NCBI GenBank assembly: GCA_942490985.1
Contig: CALNYW010000006.1
Location: 310,001 to 374,000, forward strand
Source of the DNA: Thiosocius sp942490985
GTDB lineage: Bacteria > Pseudomonadota > Gammaproteobacteria > Chromatiales > Chromatiaceae
Length of the DNA stretch: 64,000 nt
Reading direction: 5' to 3'
Shown: positions 52,290 to 61,786 of the stretch, piece by piece
Numbering within the stretch: the first letter of the stretch is position 1
How the letters are laid out: the number at the start of each line of letters is the position of its first letter
Made by a program: the position numbers and the translations under genes
Notes under the pieces: generated by a model
Database searches by the model: none
What the model was told of the DNA's origin: nothing
What the model saw: only the letters and a program-made list of their open reading frames with translations

Positions 52290-53810
52290 GTTGGCGCCTC
52301 GGCCGCGGCTTCGCCCGACGTCTCCATCGCGCGACCGCATGCAATCATCATCGGCAGCGGGTTCGGCGGACTCGCCGCGGCGATTCGCCTGGGCGCACGC
52401 GGCTACCAGGTCACAGTACTCGAAAAGCTCGATGAACCCGGTGGACGGGCCTATGTGTACCGCCAGGACGGTTTTGTTTTCGATGCCGGTCCGACCATCG
52501 TTACGGCGCCATTTCTGTTCGAAGAGCTATGGTCGCTGTGTGGTCGCCGGTTCGCAGATGACGTCGATCTGCGGCCGATGTCGCCGTTCTATCGGATTCG
52601 CTTCGATGATGGCGAGTGCTTCGACTACCACGGTGAGCTAGACAAAACGCTCGCCGAGATCCGCCGATTCAATCCTGCCGATGCCGAAGGATTCCAGGGC
52701 TACCTCAAGGTCAGCGAGGAAGCGTATCGGATCGGCTTCGGTGAATTGGGCGATCGGCCGTTCAGTAGCTGGCGGGATATGGTGCGGGTGGTGCCCGATA
52801 TCCTCCGCTTGCAGGGCTACCGGAGTGTCTACAGCCTGGTTTCGCGCTATGTGAAAGACCCGCGCCTGCGCATTGTGCTGAGCTTTCACCCGTTGCTGAT
52901 CGGCGGCAACCCGTTCGCGGTATCGGCCGTGTACGCCCTGGTCTCGCACCTCGAACGCCATTGGGGGGTGTTTTCGGCGATGGGTGGTACGGGTCGTATC
53001 GTCGACGGCATGGTCGACCTGGTCGAAGGGCAGGGCGGTCGTTTTCGATACGGCGCCGAAGTGACCCAGATCATCGTCGAGCGTGGACGAGCAACCGGCG
53101 TCGAGCTCAAAAACGGTGAACGTGTCGCGGCGGATGTGGTCGTCTCGAATGCCGACAGTGCCTGGACGCATCGGCACCTGTTGCCGGAGAAAGTCCGGCG
53201 CCGCTGGACCAATCGGCGGCTCGATCGCAGTCGCTATTCCAACGGCTTGTTCGTCTGGTACTTCGGCACCAAGCGGCAGTATCCCGATATACCGCACCAC
53301 ACGATATCGCTGAGTGCGCGTTACAAAGAGCTGCTCGAGGACATCTTCGACCACAAGACCTTGGCCGATGATTTCAGCCTGTACCTGCATCGTCCGACGG
53401 CGACCGATCCTTCGCTGGCACCGGTGGGCTGTGACGCTTTTTACGCGTTGGCGCCGGTGCCTCATCTCGATGCGGGGATCGACTGGGCCGAGTATGCCGA
53501 GACCTATCGTAAAATGATCTCGGCGCGACTCGGTGAGACCCTGCTGCCGGGGCTGGAAGAAAATCTGGTGTCGTCGCGAGTGGCGACGCCGCAGGATTTC
53601 CACGATCGTTTGTGTGCTTATAAGGGGGCGGGGTTTGGTTTAGAACCGACGCTGATGCAAAGTGCCTGGTTCAGACCCCATAATCAAAGCGAAGATATCG
53701 ACCGGCTGTACTTCGTCGGCGCCGGCACTCATCCGGGCGCCGGGTTGCCTGGCGTGCTGTCTTCGGCCAAAGTGCTAGAAAAGGTGATGCCCGATGCCAA
53801 TGACATCTAA
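52284..53810 (+). CDS. crtI: phytoene desaturase CrtI
   Basis: A 508-aa FAD-dependent desaturase: GSGFGGLAAAIRLGARGY at the N-terminus and LYFVGAGTHPGAGLPGVLSS at the C-terminus. It converts phytoene to neurosporene or lycopene. Overlaps crtB by 17 bases. The paralogue at 22.8 kb is very similar. Confidence 0.95.
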   Translation: MTVGASAAASPDVSIARPHAIIIGSGFGGLAAAIRLGARGYQVTVLEKLDEPGGRAYVYRQDGFVFDAGPTIVTAPFLFEELWSLCGRRFADDVDLRPMSPFYRIRFDDGECFDYHGELDKTLAEIRRFNPADAEGFQGYLKVSEEAYRIGFGELGDRPFSSWRDMVRVVPDILRLQGYRSVYSLVSRYVKDPRLRIVLSFHPLLIGGNPFAVSAVYALVSHLERHWGVFSAMGGTGRIVDGMVDLVEGQGGRFRYGAEVTQIIVERGRATGVELKNGERVAADVVVSNADSAWTHRHLLPEKVRRRWTNRRLDRSRYSNGLFVWYFGTKRQYPDIPHHTISLSARYKELLEDIFDHKTLADDFSLYLHRPTATDPSLAPVGCDAFYALAPVPHLDAGIDWAEYAETYRKMISARLGETLLPGLEENLVSSRVATPQDFHDRLCAYKGAGFGLEPTLMQSAWFRPHNQSEDIDRLYFVGAGTHPGAGLPGVLSSAKVLEKVMPDANDI

Positions 53811-54882
53811 CAAACAGACTGGCCGCTACACGGCGGATATCGAGGAATGTCGTCGCCAGTTGCGCGTTGGCTCGCGGTCGTTCCACGCGGCGGCCTTCTT
53901 ATTGCCACGCCGCCTCTGTGCACCGGCCTCGGCGCTTTATGCGTTTTGCCGCATTGCCGATGACGCGGTCGATGATGACCCGGAGCCGGTAGCCGCGCTC
54001 GATCTGTTGCATGGGCGATTGGACGACGTCTACGCACGGACGCCGAGGCATGAGGCCGCGGATCGGGCGCTGACCGACGTTGTCCATCGTTTCGGCATAC
54101 CCAAGACGCTGTTCACGGCGTTGTTCGAGGGTTTCGCCTGGGACGCAAAGGGTCGTCGATACCAGACACTCGATGAACTGCTCGATTACGCGGCGCGCGT
54201 CGCCGGCACCGTCGGTGCCATGATGGCCCTACTGATGGGCGTGCGTGACCGCGACATGCTGGCGCGGGCCTGCGACCTGGGCTGTGCGATGCAATTGAGC
54301 AACATCGCTCGAGACGTCGGTGAAGATGCGCGGGCCGGGCGTCTCTACCTGCCGGTCGAGTGGCTCCATGAGGCCGGGATCGACCCCGACGATTTTCTTG
54401 CCAACCCGGTCTATTCGCCGTCGATGGGCGGCGTTGTGCAACGCCTGTTACATGAGGCCGGCAGCCTGTACAGACGGGCCGATAGTGGCGTTGCGAGGCT
54501 GCCCGCGCGTTGTCGATCGGCGATGGGCGCAGCCCGCCTGTTGTATGCGGAGATCGGACACGAGGTGGCGAGAAACCACTGTGATTCAATCTCCCGGCGC
54601 GCCGTCGTCCCACCGCAGCGCAAGTTAACCACCCTTTTACGCCTGCCGGCGCTGGTACTCGGCAGCGCGCCAGCGCTCGACGAGCCTGCATTGGCCGCCA
54701 CCGGTTTTCTGGTCAGCGCGTCGGTCGCCTCGCAGCCGGCGGTCGTGCAGGCAGGGTCCGAGGGTCGCCTGGCCTGGATGCTGGAGCTGTTCGAAGACCT
54801 CGAACGGCGGGACAGTCGCCGTGCCGAGTCCGCCTTCATGGATGATGCGGTCGCGTTGGCACAAGAGTCTCGCGCGCAATGA
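53794..54882 (+). CDS. crtB: phytoene synthase CrtB
   Basis: A 362-aa trans-isoprenyl diphosphate synthase. Asp-rich motifs are DDAVDDD (first) and LSNIARDVGEDARAGRLYLP (second). It joins two geranylgeranyl diphosphates to phytoene. Translationally coupled to crtI; the stop overlaps the start of the small gene that follows. Confidence 0.95.
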   Translation: MPMTSNKQTGRYTADIEECRRQLRVGSRSFHAAAFLLPRRLCAPASALYAFCRIADDAVDDDPEPVAALDLLHGRLDDVYARTPRHEAADRALTDVVHRFGIPKTLFTALFEGFAWDAKGRRYQTLDELLDYAARVAGTVGAMMALLMGVRDRDMLARACDLGCAMQLSNIARDVGEDARAGRLYLPVEWLHEAGIDPDDFLANPVYSPSMGGVVQRLLHEAGSLYRRADSGVARLPARCRSAMGAARLLYAEIGHEVARNHCDSISRRAVVPPQRKLTTLLRLPALVLGSAPALDEPALAATGFLVSASVASQPAVVQAGSEGRLAWMLELFEDLERRDSRRAESAFMDDAVALAQESRAQ

Positions 54883-55016
54883 GTTCCGGTCTGTTTGGCC
54901 TGCTCGAATTACTCTTGGTATTTGCGCTCGTGTCCTGGTTCGGCATCTCACAGCTGCGGGCAGTGCGCCGGGACAAGCCGAGCGACGACGAGCAGCGTCA
55001 ATCCCGCAAGAAATAG
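54879..55016 (+). CDS. 45-aa single-span membrane protein after crtB
   Basis: ATG at 54879 overlaps the crtB stop (ATGA) and the frame closes at TAG 55014-55016. One N-terminal helix (LFGLLELLLVFALVSWFGIS) and a highly charged tail (RRDKPSDDEQRQSRKK). No motif, but the tight coupling to crtB and the clean helix-plus-tail layout support a real gene; it may anchor the carotenoid enzymes. Confidence 0.62.
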   Translation: MSSGLFGLLELLLVFALVSWFGISQLRAVRRDKPSDDEQRQSRKK

Positions 55017-55045
55017 TTCATCGTTCGCGCCTGGCGACGTACCGC

Positions 55046-56044
55046 TCAGCGAACGTCCTTGCCGCGAATCCGTGGCATTCGAAACGGTAGCAACATCTGC
55101 ACCCAGCGTTGGCTGAATCGGCGCAAACACAAGCTCTCGTGAACGGCCCTTACCGGCTGCCCGAATAACCGCGTGTTGATGATCGAGCGTGCGTAAAACG
55201 GCGTGTCTTCAAGCGTCTGGGCGACATCTGGTGTGAAGCCGGCTTCGGCCTGCGTGCCGCGCGGGATGCGCCAGATCCTGGTCTGCGGCAGACGTTGGTT
55301 TTGCGGTGGCTGAAAGTGTTGCACCGCGCCGCTTTGATCGAACACCAGCGCCAGCGATTCGTGCGCATGCCCGCGTTCCTGCCGGTTGTATAACACGGCG
55401 CAACGCCCGTCGTTCAGCATCCCGCGTGACCAGTCCCATTGATCAAAGCCGGCCTCCAGCGGCTCGGCGCCCCAGTTCGCATCGAGATAGGCCTCGCCGC
55501 GCCAGCGCAAAGACGGCTGGCGCATCTCGACCTCGACCCGGGCGATCGGTGCGATGGGCCACCAGACATGGCGGCCGCGGCGGTCGAGTTCGAACGAGTG
55601 TTCGTTGAAGCCCGCCGGGTGCACGCGGATCGTGCCGCGCAGGCGCCTTGGCACCGGGACGGTCATTTCGTTGACCTTGATTTCAAGCCAGCGGCCATTC
55701 CAGCTCACGGCGCTTGGTCCGATCTGCAGATGGTTGGGTTCGCGGCGGATGGCTTTGGCATCCCGCTCGGTCAATGCCCAGCGTTTTCCACCCTTGCCGT
55801 AGAGCGCGACATTGATGGCGCTGTGATCCTCCGGGTTAGGGCTGCCGCGGCGCCGGGCCTTTGCGTAATAGGGCGAAAACACGCTACCGATCATCAGGAT
55901 CATGGTCAGGCCATGTTGGCCGTCGTCACTCAGTGCATCGACGTACCACCACGTATAGCCGCCTGTCTCGACCGGGCGATCGAACGCCAGGGTCCGGTGG
56001 GCCTGGTTGGCTGAACTCGTTTTATTGACGCTTGTTGTGTTCAT
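55046..56044 (-). CDS. crtC: carotenoid 1,2-hydratase CrtC
   Basis: About 332 aa from MNTTSVNK. CrtC-family segments: GGYTWWYVDALSDDGQHGLT, SVFSPYYAKARRRG, and GFDQWDWSRGMLNDGR. It adds water at C-1,2 of neurosporene or lycopene. Divergent from crtE, with two PpsR-type sites between them; convergent with the crtB operon. Confidence 0.93.
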   Translation of the reverse strand: MNTTSVNKTSSANQAHRTLAFDRPVETGGYTWWYVDALSDDGQHGLTMILMIGSVFSPYYAKARRRGSPNPEDHSAINVALYGKGGKRWALTERDAKAIRREPNHLQIGPSAVSWNGRWLEIKVNEMTVPVPRRLRGTIRVHPAGFNEHSFELDRRGRHVWWPIAPIARVEVEMRQPSLRWRGEAYLDANWGAEPLEAGFDQWDWSRGMLNDGRCAVLYNRQERGHAHESLALVFDQSGAVQHFQPPQNQRLPQTRIWRIPRGTQAEAGFTPDVAQTLEDTPFYARSIINTRLFGQPVRAVHESLCLRRFSQRWVQMLLPFRMPRIRGKDVR

Positions 56045-56101
56045 CAGGCTGCTCTTATTTTGGCCTCTGGCGCTAGCCGGTGTTGACCACTCCGGCACAG
56101 G

Positions 56102-56145
56102 TGTCTATTCTACATGACAACTGCTACTGTCTAGCAAGTGTGACA
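56102..56145. promoter_or_regulatory. tandem PpsR/CrtJ operators between crtC and crtE
   Basis: Two perfect TGT-N12-ACA sites: 56102-56119 and 56128-56145, 8 bases apart, the spacing known for cooperative CrtJ binding. They precede crtE by 21 bases and lie 57 bases from the crtC start, so both should be repressed in air. Confidence 0.82.
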
Positions 56146-56166
56146 ACTAATTGAGCCGGGGGCGCT

Positions 56167-57045
56167 ATGAACGACGCAGATACCAAAATTGAACAGGTCC
56201 TTACGGCGGTTATCGGTAGGGCGACGGACCGTACGTGTCCGCCACTGTTGGCGCGTGCCGTGCGTTACGCGGTTTTCCCAGGCGGTGCGCGTTTACGTCC
56301 CAAGCTATGCCTCGCGGTAGCGGCGGCCAATGGCGATTCGGATCCTGCGTTGGCCACCGCGGCTGCTGCGTCTATCGAGCTGCTGCACTGCGCTTCTCTG
56401 GTTCACGATGATCTGCCCTGTTTCGACAATGCCAACGAACGCCGTGGCAAGCCGTCGGTTCATGTCGCGTTCGGCGACCAGATTGCTGTGCTGACCGGCG
56501 ATGCGCTGATCGTGCTGGGTTTCGAGTCACTTGGACAAGCCGCGGCGGATTGCAAGCATCCGGAGCGGCTGGCGAAATTGTTGTCTATCTCGAGTCGTGC
56601 CGTGGGCATGCCGTATGGCATCTCTGCAGGGCAGGCCTGGGAATGCGAGCCGGAGATCAATATCTCAGACTATCACCAGTCGAAAACCGGTTCGCTGTTT
56701 GTAGCGGCAACGTCGGCGGGTGCGGCGGCTGCCGGTGTCGATGTCGAACCCTGGGTTTTGCTCGGACAACGTATCGGCGAGGGTTACCAGATAGCCGATG
56801 ATATTCGGGATGCGACATCCGATGCCGAAACGCTCGGTAAGCCAGTCGGCCAGGATGAGGCGCTGGACCGTCCAAACGCGGTCAAAGAGCTTGGCGTCGA
56901 GGGCGCCATCCGTCGTCTGCGTGAACTGCTCGAAGAAGGTGTCGAATCGATTCCGGATTGCCCGGGCGGTGAATTGCTGCAACTGCTGATTCTGGAAGAG
57001 TCCAAGCGTTTTCTTCCAGCCGGCTTGGGGCGCCGCGCCGCGTAG
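56167..57045 (+). CDS. crtE: geranylgeranyl diphosphate synthase CrtE
   Basis: A 292-aa prenyltransferase: first Asp motif HDDLPCFDN, second ADDIRDAT. Supplies GGPP for carotenoids and for the bacteriochlorophyll tail. Followed 5 bases later by crtF. Confidence 0.94.
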   Translation: MNDADTKIEQVLTAVIGRATDRTCPPLLARAVRYAVFPGGARLRPKLCLAVAAANGDSDPALATAAAASIELLHCASLVHDDLPCFDNANERRGKPSVHVAFGDQIAVLTGDALIVLGFESLGQAAADCKHPERLAKLLSISSRAVGMPYGISAGQAWECEPEINISDYHQSKTGSLFVAATSAGAAAAGVDVEPWVLLGQRIGEGYQIADDIRDATSDAETLGKPVGQDEALDRPNAVKELGVEGAIRRLRELLEEGVESIPDCPGGELLQLLILEESKRFLPAGLGRRAA

Positions 57046-57050
57046 CGCGG

Positions 57051-58214
57051 GTGGACGTGCCCGAGCAGGCAGCGGCGCAAACCGTCGCGGTGCCCAATCC
57101 GACCAAGAATAGCCTGCGTGACCGCTGGTTGGGTTTCCGTAACCGCTTGTTGATGGACCCGCGTTTCCAGCGTTTCGCGGCCCGTTTTCCGTTTACCCGC
57201 CCGATCACTCGTCAGCGGACACGCGAGTTATTTGATATCGCCGCCGGCTTTGTCTATTCGCAGGTCTTGCATGCCTGCGTATCGCTGGGCGTACTCGATG
57301 TGCTGGCGGCGGGACCGAAAACCACAGCGGAACTCGGTCAGCACTGTGAGCTTGAGCCGGAGCCGCTAACGCGCCTGCTGAAGGCCGCTGAATCACTCAA
57401 ACTGATTCAGCGTCGTAGCGACGGTCGTTATGACCTTGGTGCGCACGGCGCCGCTCTGCTGGGAAACCCCGGTATTGCGGCGATGGTGCGCCACCACGCG
57501 ATGCTCTATGAGGACCTCGCTGACCCCGTTGCCTTGCTTCGGGATCGGGACGGCTCGGCGTTGTCACGTTACTGGGCCTACGCGGTCACTGATCAGCCGG
57601 CGCAGCTCGCCGCGGATCGGGTGCGTGAGTACAGTGATTTGATGGCGCAGTCACAGGCGCTGGTCGCCAGCGATATCCTCGATGCCTACCCGATGCAGCG
57701 GCACCAGCGCTTGCTCGACCTGGCTGGCGGCGAAGGGGTGTTTTTAACCCATGCTGCGCGACGCTGGTCGCATCTACAGGTAACTCTCTTCGACCTCCCG
57801 CCGGTGGCTGACTTGGCCCGCCAGCGATTTGCAGCAAGCGGATTTCATGACCGCGCCGTGGCGGTCGGCGGTGATCTTTTTGCAGCGCCTGATCTTGCCG
57901 GTTTTGACCTGGTGTCTCTGGTTCGTGTGATTCACGACCACGACGACGCTGAGGCGCTCAGCATCCTCAAGGCGGCACGACGCGCACTGGCGCCCGGTGG
58001 CCGATTGATCCTCGCCGAGCCGATGGCCGGCACGCCGGGCGGCGAGGCGATGGGTGATGCGTACTTTGGCTTCTACCTCTGGGCGATGGGGAGTGGTCGA
58101 GCACGGCGTGTCGCTGAGTTGCAGGACCTGCTTGAACGGGCGGGTTTTTCGCGGAGTCGGGAGGTGTCTACCTGCCGCCCTCTATTGGTTCGGGTGCTTG
58201 TCGTTGATGTATGA
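57051..58214 (+). CDS. crtF: hydroxyneurosporene O-methyltransferase CrtF
   Basis: A 387-aa SAM methyltransferase with the CrtF dimerisation head and the SAM site RLLDLAGGEGVFLTHAARRW; late motif GGRLILAEPMAGTPGGEAMGD. Methylates the 1-hydroxyl made by CrtC. GTG start. Confidence 0.92.
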   Translation: MDVPEQAAAQTVAVPNPTKNSLRDRWLGFRNRLLMDPRFQRFAARFPFTRPITRQRTRELFDIAAGFVYSQVLHACVSLGVLDVLAAGPKTTAELGQHCELEPEPLTRLLKAAESLKLIQRRSDGRYDLGAHGAALLGNPGIAAMVRHHAMLYEDLADPVALLRDRDGSALSRYWAYAVTDQPAQLAADRVREYSDLMAQSQALVASDILDAYPMQRHQRLLDLAGGEGVFLTHAARRWSHLQVTLFDLPPVADLARQRFAASGFHDRAVAVGGDLFAAPDLAGFDLVSLVRVIHDHDDAEALSILKAARRALAPGGRLILAEPMAGTPGGEAMGDAYFGFYLWAMGSGRARRVAELQDLLERAGFSRSREVSTCRPLLVRVLVVDV

Positions 58215-58223
58215 CAGATTTAG

Positions 58224-58267
58224 TGTCAGAAAAGTTTGACATTCGATACTGTACAAGTAGACTGACA
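58224..58267. promoter_or_regulatory. tandem PpsR/CrtJ operators upstream of bchC
   Basis: Two perfect TGT-N12-ACA sites, 58224-58241 and 58250-58267, separated by 8 bases, the same arrangement described for bchC in Rhodobacter. They fall inside the open frame upstream of bchC, which argues that bchC starts later. Confidence 0.82.
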
Positions 58268-58321
58268 TGTAACGAGCGTGCGCCCGAAGGTGCCGCAGAG
58301 TATGTCGAGGGGTCTAAAAGG

Positions 58322-59269
58322 TTGAGTTCCGATACGACCGCAGTGGTTTTCGAACAACCAGGTCATCTGGCCTTGAGTCAGGTCTGCCTTGCGCAGCCGG
58401 ACGATGGCGATTGCGTGGTCGATATCGAGTGGAGCGGCATCAGTACCGGTACCGAGCGGCTGTTGTGGCTGGGCCAGATGCCCGACTTTCCGGGGATGGG
58501 CTATCCGCTGGTGCCCGGTTATGAATCGGTCGGACGCGTGGTGTCTGGCGGTGAGAGCGCGGGCCTGCAGCCTGGTGATCGGGTGTTTGTCCCGGGTTCC
58601 CGCGGCTTCATCGACGTGAACGGTCTGTTTGGCGGCGCGGCATCCCGTGTCGTTGCCCCGTCGGCGCGCCTGGTGCCCATCAATGAGTCGCTGGCCGAGC
58701 AGGGCGTGTTGTTGGCCTTGGCCGCAACGGCGTATCACGCATTGGTCGTCGATGGTTCGCTAAAACTGCCAGATCTCATTCTTGGTCACGGTGTACTGGG
58801 TCGATTAATCGCCCGCCTGACCGTCGCCCTCGGTGGTGAGCCGACGGTCTGGGAGATTAACCCAACCCGTCGACACCCCAACGACAGTTACCCAGTCATC
58901 GATCCGGAAACCGATACACGAACGGATTATCTGTTGGCCTGTGATGTCACCGGCAGCAGCACGATTCTCAACCAGGTCATTCCTCATCTGGCACGCCATG
59001 CGCGCGTGGTGCTCGCAGGCTTTTACCAACGCCCGGTGTCATTCGATTTCCCCGCCGCATTCATGCGCGAGATCGGCATCCAGATTGCCGCCGAGTGGCG
59101 CCCCGATGACTTGACCGCAGTGACAGCGCTACTCGATAGCGGTCGTTTGTCACTCGACGGACTGATTACCCACTGTGAGTCGCCGCAGCACGCTGCGGCC
59201 GCTTATCGCACGGCGTTCGAAGATGCCGACTGCCTAAAAATGATCCTCGATTGGAGAAGCAGCGAATGA
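58322..59269 (+). CDS. bchC: 3-hydroxyethyl bacteriochlorophyllide a dehydrogenase BchC
   Basis: A ~315-aa zinc-free medium-chain dehydrogenase: EWSGISTGTERLLWLGQMP and PLVPGYESVGRV are typical. Oxidises the 3-hydroxyethyl group. The frame is open from ATG 58211 (overlapping crtF), but that covers the PpsR operators; TTG at 58322 (SSDTTAVVFEQPGHLAL), behind GAGGGG, matches the normal N-terminus. Its stop overlaps the bchX ATG. Confidence 0.92.
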   Translation: MSSDTTAVVFEQPGHLALSQVCLAQPDDGDCVVDIEWSGISTGTERLLWLGQMPDFPGMGYPLVPGYESVGRVVSGGESAGLQPGDRVFVPGSRGFIDVNGLFGGAASRVVAPSARLVPINESLAEQGVLLALAATAYHALVVDGSLKLPDLILGHGVLGRLIARLTVALGGEPTVWEINPTRRHPNDSYPVIDPETDTRTDYLLACDVTGSSTILNQVIPHLARHARVVLAGFYQRPVSFDFPAAFMREIGIQIAAEWRPDDLTAVTALLDSGRLSLDGLITHCESPQHAAAAYRTAFEDADCLKMILDWRSSE

Positions 59270-60255
59270 CGAACCCGCAGGCGACTACGCCCAACCAAGC
59301 GCCCCAGGTGCAAATCGATACGAGTGCACTGGCGACATCGCCGGCGGCGGCGAAAACGCAGATCATCGCGATCTACGGCAAGGGTGGCATCGGCAAGAGT
59401 TTCACGCTGGCCAACCTCTCTTACATGATGGCCCAGCAGGGCAAAAAGGTTTTGTTGATCGGCTGCGACCCGAAGAGCGACACCACGTCGTTGTTGTTTG
59501 GTGGCAAGGCCTGCCCGGCGATTATCGAGACCGCGTCGAAGAAAAAGCTCTCCGGTGAGACCGTGCAGATCAGCGACGTCTGCTTCAAGCGGGACGGCGT
59601 CTACGCGATGGAACTCGGTGGGCCGGAAGTCGGCCGAGGTTGCGGCGGGCGCGGCATCATCCACGGTTTCGAGACACTCGAAAAGCTCGGCTTCCATGAC
59701 TGGGATTTCGATTACGTGTTACTCGACTTCCTCGGTGATGTGGTTTGTGGTGGCTTCGGTCTGCCGATCGCCCGCGACATGTGCCAGAAGGTGATCGTGG
59801 TCGCATCAAACGACCTGCAATCGCTCTACGTCGCCAACAACGTCTGTTCGGCGGTCGAATACTTCCGTCGCCTCGGCGGTAATGTCGGTGTCGCCGGTAT
59901 GGTGACCAACAAAGACGACGGCAGCGGCGAGGCACAAGCGTTCTGCAAGGCGGTTGGTATCCCCGAGCTGGCGTCAATCCCAGCCAATGATGATATCCGC
60001 CGCAAGAGTGCAAATTACGACATCATCGGCTATCCAGAAGGGGAATGGGGTCCGCTGTTCTCCGATCTCGCGCGCAACGTTGCGGAATCAACGCCGCATC
60101 ACCCGAGCCCATTGACACAGGATGGCTTACTCGATCTTTTCGCCGGTGATGCCGTCGGACGTGATGTCGTGCTGCAGCCAGCTACGGTCGAGGATATGTG
60201 CGGTCAAGCCACCATAATCAAGCCGTCACTCGAGGTTATCTATGACACCGTCTGA
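59266..60255 (+). CDS. bchX: chlorophyllide a reductase iron protein BchX
   Basis: A 329-aa NifH-like ATPase: P-loop YGKGGIGKSF, cluster Cys in GRGCGGRGII and DVVCGGFGLP. Donates electrons to BchYZ. A GGAG precedes the ATG, which overlaps the bchC stop. Confidence 0.96.
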   Translation: MTNPQATTPNQAPQVQIDTSALATSPAAAKTQIIAIYGKGGIGKSFTLANLSYMMAQQGKKVLLIGCDPKSDTTSLLFGGKACPAIIETASKKKLSGETVQISDVCFKRDGVYAMELGGPEVGRGCGGRGIIHGFETLEKLGFHDWDFDYVLLDFLGDVVCGGFGLPIARDMCQKVIVVASNDLQSLYVANNVCSAVEYFRRLGGNVGVAGMVTNKDDGSGEAQAFCKAVGIPELASIPANDDIRRKSANYDIIGYPEGEWGPLFSDLARNVAESTPHHPSPLTQDGLLDLFAGDAVGRDVVLQPATVEDMCGQATIIKPSLEVIYDTV

Positions 60256-61786
60256 CGAAAAAGACGTGTCAGTACCCGCCGCGGAGGCGGGCGTCCAGCC
60301 AGGTGCTGGCGACGGGCAGGGTTGCCATGCCGGTGCCGCTGAACTCAACAAAGCGGCCAAGGCCGCCGGCAAAGGCGATGTGCTCGAGCAGTACGCCATC
60401 GACTATCCGCAGGGCCCGCATGATCAGCCACAAAGCATGTGTCCGGCATTTGGCTCTTTGCGCGTCGGCCTGCGCATGCGACGCACCGCGACCGTGTTGA
60501 GCGGTTCGGCCTGCTGCGTGTATGGCTTGACCTTTACATCACATTTCTACGGCGCTCGACGCACGGTCGGTTATGTACCGTTCGATTCCGAGACGCTGGT
60601 TACCGGCAAGCTGTTTGAAGACATCCGCGAGGCGGTATTCAAGCTGGCGGATCCGGCAAAGAACGACGCCGTCGTTGTCATCAATCTCTGCGTGCCGACG
60701 GCATCCGGTGTGCCGCTCGACCTGTTGCCAAAAGAAATCAACGGGGTTCGTATCATCGGTATCGATGTGCCCGGTTTTGGTGTGCCGACGCATGCCGAGG
60801 CAAAAGACGTGCTGGCCGGGGCGATGCTCCGTTATGCAAGGCTTGAGGCCGAGCAGGGCCCCGTGCAGGAGCCAGCGCGCGGACGCAGCGGCAAGCCCAC
60901 GCTGGCATTGCTCGGCGAGATTTTCCCGGTCGATGCAATCGGGATCGGCCAGATGCTCGAGCCGCTGGACCTGGCGGCTGGGCCAACGGTGCCGACGCGC
61001 GAGTGGCGTGAGCTGTATGCCGCGCTCGATAGTGACGCGGTCGCCGCGATTCATCCGTTCTACACCGCATCCATTCGTGAATTTGCCAAAGCGGGTCGGC
61101 CTTGTATCGGTTCTGCACCGGTCGGTTACGAAGGCACCGAGGCCTGGTTGAAATCGGTCGCCGATGTCTACAACGTCAGCGCTTCGCGACTGGCGCTCGC
61201 CACCAACGCCGTACTGCCGGCGCTAAAAGGCGCGCTGAGTGGCAACCAAATCGATGCGCGGATCACGATGTCCGGTTACGAGGGCTCGGAACTGCTGGTC
61301 GCGCGGCTGTTGTTGGAAAGCGGTGCCGATGTCCGCTATGTCGGGACTGCATGCGCAAGCACGCCGTGGTCTGAGCAGGATAAGGCCTGGTTGGAGGCGC
61401 GTGGCGTCGAAGTGCGCTATCGCGCGTCGCTGGAAGACGATCTCTGTGCGATGGACGAATATCAGCCGGACCTCGCCATCGGCACGACACCGGTAGTGCA
61501 GAAGGCGAAGGAACGCGGGATCCCCTCGCTGTACTTCACCAACCTGATTTCAGCCCGACCTCTGATGGGGCCGGCGGGTGCCGGTTCTTTGGCCCAGGTG
61601 ATCAATGCGGCGCTTGCCAACAAGCAACGCTTCGATCGCATGCAGGAATTCTTCGAGGGTGTCGGCCAGCAACACAATGCGGGCATCTGGGAAGACGTGC
61701 CAAGTGATCGCAGTGCCTACCGCGAGGCCTACCTCAAGCAGTTCCAGCGCAAGCTCAAGACGCGCAAAGTGCAGGAGGCAGTCTAG
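60242..61786 (+). CDS. bchY: chlorophyllide a reductase subunit BchY
   Basis: A 514-aa NifD-like subunit with MCPAFGSLRVGLRMRRTATV and LSGSACCVYGLTF supplying cluster cysteines. Overlaps bchX by 14 bases and bchZ by one base. Reduces the C7-C8 bond of ring B with BchZ. Confidence 0.95.
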   Translation: MTPSDEKDVSVPAAEAGVQPGAGDGQGCHAGAAELNKAAKAAGKGDVLEQYAIDYPQGPHDQPQSMCPAFGSLRVGLRMRRTATVLSGSACCVYGLTFTSHFYGARRTVGYVPFDSETLVTGKLFEDIREAVFKLADPAKNDAVVVINLCVPTASGVPLDLLPKEINGVRIIGIDVPGFGVPTHAEAKDVLAGAMLRYARLEAEQGPVQEPARGRSGKPTLALLGEIFPVDAIGIGQMLEPLDLAAGPTVPTREWRELYAALDSDAVAAIHPFYTASIREFAKAGRPCIGSAPVGYEGTEAWLKSVADVYNVSASRLALATNAVLPALKGALSGNQIDARITMSGYEGSELLVARLLLESGADVRYVGTACASTPWSEQDKAWLEARGVEVRYRASLEDDLCAMDEYQPDLAIGTTPVVQKAKERGIPSLYFTNLISARPLMGPAGAGSLAQVINAALANKQRFDRMQEFFEGVGQQHNAGIWEDVPSDRSAYREAYLKQFQRKLKTRKVQEAV

